Source of the DNA: Saprospirales bacterium
GTDB taxonomy: Bacteria > Bacteroidota > Bacteroidia > Chitinophagales > Saprospiraceae
Assembly (NCBI GenBank): GCA_003448025.1
Contig: DLXL01000168.1
Coordinates: 1-7,808 of the forward strand
DNA: 7,808 nucleotides
Direction of reading: 5' to 3'
Positions 4,087 to 7,808 of the stretch are shown here, one piece after another. Both the position numbers and the translations under genes were made by a program. The notes beneath the pieces were generated by a model. It was not told the origin of the DNA. It was given only the letters and a program-made list of their open reading frames with translations, and did no database searches. The first letter of the stretch is position 1; each line of letters starts with the position of its first letter.

Positions 4087-5370
4087 ATGAATATTCTGAA
4101 ATTTATAACTGCCGGATCGGTAGATGATGGGAAAAGCACACTGATTGGTCGGCTGTTGTTTGATTCCAAGGCGGTTTCGCACGATATCTTACACACGCTG
4201 GAAAGACAGAGTCGCAACAAAAATGCCGGCGAACTGGATCTTTCTTTGCTGACAGACGGATTGCGGGCAGAACGCGAGCAGGGCATCACGATTGATGTGG
4301 CTTATAAATATTTCAACACCTCCAAACGCAAGTTCATCATTGCTGATGCTCCGGGGCATGTTCAGTATACCCGAAATATGGTTACTGGCGCCAGTAATGC
4401 AGACTTGGCCATTATTCTGGTGGATGCACGCCAGGGTATTGTGGAGCAAACCCACCGCCATAGTCTGATTGCAGCCCTGATGGGCATTCCACACATCCTG
4501 GTGGCCGTGAATAAAATGGACCTGGTGGGATACGACGAGCAGGTGTTTTACAAAATTGCACTTGACTACCAGAAACTGGCCCAAAAACTGGGCTTGCAGG
4601 AAGTAAAAATCATCCCGATCAGTGCCGTAGTGGGCGATAATGTGGTGCACAGATCCAATCATACGCCCTGGTATACCGGCGAAACCTTGCTGCAACATCT
4701 GGAAACCGTAGAAATCAGTCACGACCTTCCGGAAGATCAGGCCAGATTCCAGGTACAGTATGTGATCAGACCCGGCCATGATGATTATCATGATTACCGA
4801 GGTTATGCCGGCGCCCTGCGCAGTGGTTTCTTCAGAAAAGGCGACCGTGTGAGGGTTCTCCCTTCAGGTATTGAAACCACCCTTAAAGCTATTGAAGTAC
4901 ACCAAAAAGAAGTAGCTGAAGCCTTTGCACCACAACCTGTAGTGCTGCATCTGGCAGATGATATTGATGTGTCAAGAGGCGATTCCCTGATACGGGTTGA
5001 AGATGCACAACCTGTTGTTTCCCAGGATATTGAGCTGGAAATATGCTGGATGAGCGACCGCCCTCTTAAAGTTGGCGACCGCTACCTGCTAAGGCACAAT
5101 GCTGCGCACACCAAGGCCGTGGTGAAAGAAATTTATCACCGGGTGGACGTACATTCTTTCGAGCCACATGCCATTGATGCCATTCAACTGAATGATATAG
5201 CCCGAATCAAACTGAGGACTGCTCGTCCACTCGTGTTTGATGCTTATCGCCAAAACCGGGCCAGCGGAGGACTCATCCTGATCAACGAGACCACGTTTGA
5301 TACCGTTGCGGCAGGCATGCTCAGAGAACTTCCCCGCGAAGAACCCGCCACCACTGAATTTGATATTTAA
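4087..5370 (+). CDS. cysN: Sulfate adenylyltransferase subunit 1 (GTPase)
   Basis: This 427-residue translation-factor-type GTPase pairs with CysD to activate sulfate. GTPase motifs appear in order: P-loop GSVDDGKST (10-18), GITID (66-70), DAPGH (87-91), NKMD (142-145) and ISA (178-180), followed by beta-barrel domains typical of EF-Tu relatives; ERQSRNK and LTDGLRAEREQGITID are characteristic of CysN. The protein ends after these domains (EEPATTEFDI), so there is no fused CysC APS-kinase domain as in NodQ-type proteins. That agrees with the cluster-bearing APS reductase encoded upstream, which needs no PAPS. The ATG at 4087 abuts an 8-bp repeat tract. The next gene begins after a 136-base gap full of hairpins. 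Confidence 0.95.
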   Translation: MNILKFITAGSVDDGKSTLIGRLLFDSKAVSHDILHTLERQSRNKNAGELDLSLLTDGLRAEREQGITIDVAYKYFNTSKRKFIIADAPGHVQYTRNMVTGASNADLAIILVDARQGIVEQTHRHSLIAALMGIPHILVAVNKMDLVGYDEQVFYKIALDYQKLAQKLGLQEVKIIPISAVVGDNVVHRSNHTPWYTGETLLQHLETVEISHDLPEDQARFQVQYVIRPGHDDYHDYRGYAGALRSGFFRKGDRVRVLPSGIETTLKAIEVHQKEVAEAFAPQPVVLHLADDIDVSRGDSLIRVEDAQPVVSQDIELEICWMSDRPLKVGDRYLLRHNAAHTKAVVKEIYHRVDVHSFEPHAIDAIQLNDIARIKLRTARPLVFDAYRQNRASGGLILINETTFDTVAAGMLRELPREEPATTEFDI

Positions 5371-5385
5371 ACCGCAACAAAATTA

Positions 5386-5426
5386 TCGCCCCGATGGGGC
5401 TACTGGAATGTCGCCCCGATGGGGCT
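5386..5426. repeat. Two copies of a palindromic REP-like element (25-base period)
   Basis: TCGCCCCGATGGGGCT occurs at 5386-5401 and 5411-5426, separated by ACTGGAATG. Each copy is a hairpin with a GCCCC/GGGGC stem and a GAT loop, and the two copies could also pair with each other. There is no U-tract, so this is not an intrinsic terminator. From memory, GCCCCGATGGGGC palindromes are dispersed in many Bacteroidota genomes, in the manner of REP elements. Here it sits 15 bases after the cysN stop. Confidence 0.8.
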
Positions 5427-5430
5427 TGGG

Positions 5431-5462
5431 AGGGCCTAGAGGCCCTGGCGAACTTCGTTCGC
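5431..5462. repeat. Two further adjacent hairpins
   Basis: AGGGCC (5431-5436) pairs with GGCCCU (5441-5446) across a TAGA loop, and GCGAAC (5448-5453) pairs with GUUCGC (5457-5462) across a UUC loop. With the two REP-like palindromes just before, this makes four hairpins in 75 bases. No U-tract follows. They may slow 3' decay of the cysDN part of the message or modulate expression of the downstream genes. Confidence 0.65.
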
Positions 5463-5466
5463 GTTT

Positions 5467-5506
5467 GCTCGCTCACTCATTCATCACTTACTCACTCACT
5501 CACGCC
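5467..5506 (+). repeat. Tetranucleotide tract ending at the methyltransferase start codon
   Basis: Ten 4-base units (GCTC GCTC ACTC ATTC ATCA CTTA CTCA CTCA CTCA CGCC) fill the 40 bases before the ATG at 5507. The tract has only three G and should be single-stranded in RNA. It equals in length (40 bases) and position the 8-bp repeat before cysN, although the sequence differs. Confidence 0.75.
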
Positions 5507-6376
5507 ATGTCTCATTTTTTTGATTTCCAATCCTTTAACGAGAAAAAAACGGGCATCAATATTCCGGTTTCCACCCTTGTATCCGGCGTTTCCAAACCCA
5601 AACTGACGGTAGTCGGTGCAGGAATCGGCGACCCGGACCATATTACGCTCAAGGCCATTAAGGCTTTGCAAACCGCCGATGTGGTGCTGTATGATGCACT
5701 GGTGAACGAAAGTTTGCTCGACTATGCACCAGCGCTGGCCGCCAGAATTTTTGTTGGCAAGCGTCGCGGCGCTAAATCATACACACAAGAGGAAATTCAC
5801 GAACGCATTGTGGCCTACGCCAAATGCTGCGGGCATGTGGTGCGGCTGAAAGGTGGAGATCCATTTGTATTCGGCAGAGGATTGGAGGAATTGCAATATG
5901 CGCAGGCGTATGGACTGGAAACGGCCTATGTGCCCGGAATTTCCAGTGCAATTGCAGGAGCAGCCGCAGCAGGTATTTCGGTAACGCTGCGTGGAGTGAG
6001 CAGAAGCTTCTGGACAATAACAGCTACCACCGATACAGGTGAACTGAATCCGGATATCCTGGCAGCCGCTCAAAGCGACGCAACAGTGGTGGTGCTGATG
6101 GGCCTTGCCAAGTTGAAGGAAATTGGTCGGATTTTTCAGAATGCCGGAAAATCCGACTGGCCCGTTGCTGTGATCCAAAACGCTACCTGCGAGCAACAAA
6201 AATCCACTTTTGGCACTGTCACCAATATACTCGACCAGGTGGAGCAATTTCAGATCGGAAGCCCGGCGGTCATCATTCTAGGTCCGGTGGTTGAACATCG
6301 CTGGCAGGCAGAAGACACTGAAGATCAGGCACTTGCATTGGAGTTGCTGCGCCTTTCCAGCACAGAAGTATTTTGA
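5507..6376 (+). CDS. cobA: Uroporphyrinogen-III C-methyltransferase (siroheme pathway)
   Basis: This 289-residue enzyme of the SUMT/CobA family transfers two methyl groups from S-adenosylmethionine to uroporphyrinogen III, giving precorrin-2 on the way to siroheme, the cofactor of sulfite reductase. Motifs are VVGAGIGDPDHITLKA (35-50; the family usually has GAGPGDP, here Ile replaces Pro), RLKGGDPFVFGRG (113-125), VPGISSAIAG (142-151) and QNATCEQQKSTFGT near the C-terminus. It is a stand-alone methyltransferase: the dehydrogenase/ferrochelatase half of E. coli CysG is not fused and must be elsewhere. I chose ATG 5507; the in-frame ATG at 5297 would overlap cysN by 74 bases and read through the hairpins. 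The first 30 residues (MSHFFDFQSF...) precede the usual domain start and form a short extension. CysJ begins 22 bases after the stop. Confidence 0.9.
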   Translation: MSHFFDFQSFNEKKTGINIPVSTLVSGVSKPKLTVVGAGIGDPDHITLKAIKALQTADVVLYDALVNESLLDYAPALAARIFVGKRRGAKSYTQEEIHERIVAYAKCCGHVVRLKGGDPFVFGRGLEELQYAQAYGLETAYVPGISSAIAGAAAAGISVTLRGVSRSFWTITATTDTGELNPDILAAAQSDATVVVLMGLAKLKEIGRIFQNAGKSDWPVAVIQNATCEQQKSTFGTVTNILDQVEQFQIGSPAVIILGPVVEHRWQAEDTEDQALALELLRLSSTEVF

Positions 6377-6398
6377 AATAAGGTAAATACTACACTAC

Positions 6399-7808
6399 AT
6401 GACAACGCCCAAACTTGCTCCCATAGATCAGGATTTGTTGCAACGGCTAACCAACGGCCCAACGGTGCTCCAGCAAATGTGGCTGAGTGGTTATTTATAT
6501 GCCCTGGCTTCGCAATCTGAGGTGGCTGTTTTGCCTCAGTCCATCCAGCAGTCCCAGGCGCCATCAGAACTTCCGGACCCACCCGTGATAACGGTGTTGT
6601 ATGGATCACAAACCGGGAACAGCAAAAAAGCAGCGCAAAAAGCAGTAGCCAGCCTACAGACACAAGGATGGAAAACCAACCTGGCGGATTTGAACGACTA
6701 CCCAACCCGCCAGCTCAAATCCGAAAAACGCATCCTGCTCGTGGTGAGTACCCAGGGAGAAGGCGAACCTCCGGCGTCAGCCGAAGAATTCTATCAATGG
6801 TTGATGAGCAACCGGGCGCCCCGATTGGAAGGCCTGGAGTTTGCGGTGTGTGCCCTGGGCGATAAATCTTACCTGAAATTCTGCCAAACCGGAAAAGACT
6901 TCGATGCCAGACTGGAGGCATTGGGCGCCCGCCGATTGAGTGCGCGGGTAGATTGCGACGTTGATTTCGAAGCACCTGTGGAAGCATGGATTCAGCAGTT
7001 GCTGAAAGACCTGCCCGTTCCGGCATCCGCCGCCTCCAAATCGGTTGCACTGCAGTATGTTGACACCGCCAAAAGTAATGGCCATTTTCAGGAAAAACAG
7101 AGTCAATACGACCGAAAAAGTCCATTTCAGGCTGCATTACTGGCTAAAACACCTTTGAATGGTCGGGGATCCAAAAAAGAAACCTGGCATCTGGAGTTTT
7201 CGCTGGAGGGTTCCAACCTATCCTATCAGCCGGGAGATGCGCTCGGTATTTATCCGCAGAATCCGCCTGCGCTTGTGAAGGAAGTGCTGTATGCCGCTAT
7301 GTTGAACGGTCATAAGCTCGTGACGTACAATGGCCGGGAAATGCCGTTCAGGCAGGTATTGCTTAAAGAAGTAGAGTTGAGCGTGCTCACGAAAGAGATG
7401 TTGGAAAACTATGCAGCATGGACCAACAATGCCCGGATCAAAGCCATTCTGGCCGATCCGACGGCCCTGAAAACTTTCCTGTACGGCAGGAATGTTGCCG
7501 ATTTATTGCGGGAATTCCCTGCGGCTTTGTCGGAAGAAACCCTATTGCAGTTCCTGCGCAAAATGCCTCCACGCTTGTACTCTATAGCCTCCAGTCCGGA
7601 AGTATACCCGGATGAGGTGCATTTAACGGTTGCTGCAGTAAGGTATTTATTCAATGATCGGGCGCATGCGGGGGCAGCCTCCACCTTCCTTGCCGACAGG
7701 GTTGAAGCCGACGATAAGGTGCCGGTGTTTGTAGCGCAAAATGAATATGTCAAACTGCCGGAAAACGATCAAACCGATATCATCATGGTTGGCCCTGGCA
7801 CCGGGGTT
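6399..7808 (+). CDS. cysJ: Sulfite reductase (NADPH) flavoprotein alpha subunit, partial at right edge
   Basis: The frame is open from ATG 6399 to the window end, 470 complete codons, and lacks its C-terminus (the family is about 600 residues). Order: an N-terminal helix region with WLSGYLYAL (28-36) as in CysJ; a flavodoxin domain with the FMN loop YGSQTGNS (68-75), STQGEGEPP (117-125) and ALGDKSY (152-158); a linker; an FAD domain with SYQPGDALGIYP (275-286), RLYSIASS (392-399) and GAASTFLADR (425-434); and the start of the NADPH domain, MVGPGTGV (463-470). It passes electrons from NADPH via FAD and FMN to the sirohaem subunit CysI, which is probably encoded next. The start is supported by the family-like N-terminus. 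Nitric-oxide-synthase or P450 reductase relatives are unlikely given the neighbours. Confidence 0.93.
   Translation, partial: MTTPKLAPIDQDLLQRLTNGPTVLQQMWLSGYLYALASQSEVAVLPQSIQQSQAPSELPDPPVITVLYGSQTGNSKKAAQKAVASLQTQGWKTNLADLNDYPTRQLKSEKRILLVVSTQGEGEPPASAEEFYQWLMSNRAPRLEGLEFAVCALGDKSYLKFCQTGKDFDARLEALGARRLSARVDCDVDFEAPVEAWIQQLLKDLPVPASAASKSVALQYVDTAKSNGHFQEKQSQYDRKSPFQAALLAKTPLNGRGSKKETWHLEFSLEGSNLSYQPGDALGIYPQNPPALVKEVLYAAMLNGHKLVTYNGREMPFRQVLLKEVELSVLTKEMLENYAAWTNNARIKAILADPTALKTFLYGRNVADLLREFPAALSEETLLQFLRKMPPRLYSIASSPEVYPDEVHLTVAAVRYLFNDRAHAGAASTFLADRVEADDKVPVFVAQNEYVKLPENDQTDIIMVGPGTGV

Noticed and set aside
4189..4791. 200-codon minus-strand ORF
   Set aside because: It is a shadow of cysN on the opposite strand, with no recognisable protein features.
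5386..5462. Operon-ending terminator after cysN
   Set aside because: The hairpins lack U-tracts in either direction, and the pathway genes continue on the same strand.
5297..5506. N-terminal extension of the methyltransferase
   Set aside because: It would overlap cysN and translate the hairpin row and the repeat tract.

Overview
The window is a sulfate-assimilation and cysteine-biosynthesis operon, preceded by two unrelated genes, and it most likely comes from a member of the Bacteroidota (Chitinophaga/Saprospira-like). The phylum call rests on the near absence of Shine-Dalgarno sequences, on TAnnTTTG promoter boxes (exact TAAGTTTG at 361-368 and 1370-1377), on a short periplasm-exported beta-barrel-like protein ending in Phe, and on degenerate tandem repeats of a kind common between genes in this phylum. 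This is inference from style; no marker gene is present.

Layout: (1) 1-351, minus strand, the first 117 codons of a conserved-looking soluble protein that runs off the left edge. (2) 535-1137, plus strand, a 200-residue secreted, probably outer-membrane beta-barrel protein. (3) 1138-1764, a 627-base stretch without a large gene, which is the most interesting part of the window. It holds a Bacteroidota-type promoter, then two consecutive attenuator-like modules. Each module consists of a 30-codon leader peptide with a run of cysteine codons (5 in the first, 6 in the second), a possible antiterminator segment 11-13 bases after the Cys run, an inner hairpin, and a strong GC-rich hairpin with a U-tract. 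(4) 1765-7808, plus strand, six genes in series: a DUF4395-type membrane protein, cysH (adenylyl-sulfate reductase with the Fe-S cysteines), cysD, cysN (no fused APS kinase), a stand-alone uroporphyrinogen-III methyltransferase (siroheme synthesis), and cysJ (sulfite reductase flavoprotein, cut by the right edge).

How it fits together: CysDN makes APS from sulfate and ATP. CysH reduces APS directly to sulfite, so no APS kinase is needed and none is seen. CysJ, with a CysI haemoprotein probably just beyond the window, reduces sulfite to sulfide. The methyltransferase makes the precursor of the siroheme that CysI needs. The end product, cysteine, appears to control the operon: when Cys-tRNA is short, ribosomes would stall on the Cys runs, the antiterminators would form, and both terminators would be bypassed. 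A 12-base complementarity between the 3' arm of terminator 1 and the 5' arm of terminator 2 suggests the two switches could be linked. The tandem polycysteine attenuator is the best candidate here for an undescribed system; whether it has been reported for this phylum cannot be checked from the sequence.

The gaps inside the operon carry unusual low-complexity and hairpin sequence: five 8-bp repeats ending exactly at the cysN start codon, and a row of four hairpins followed by a 40-base tetranucleotide tract ending exactly at the methyltransferase start codon.
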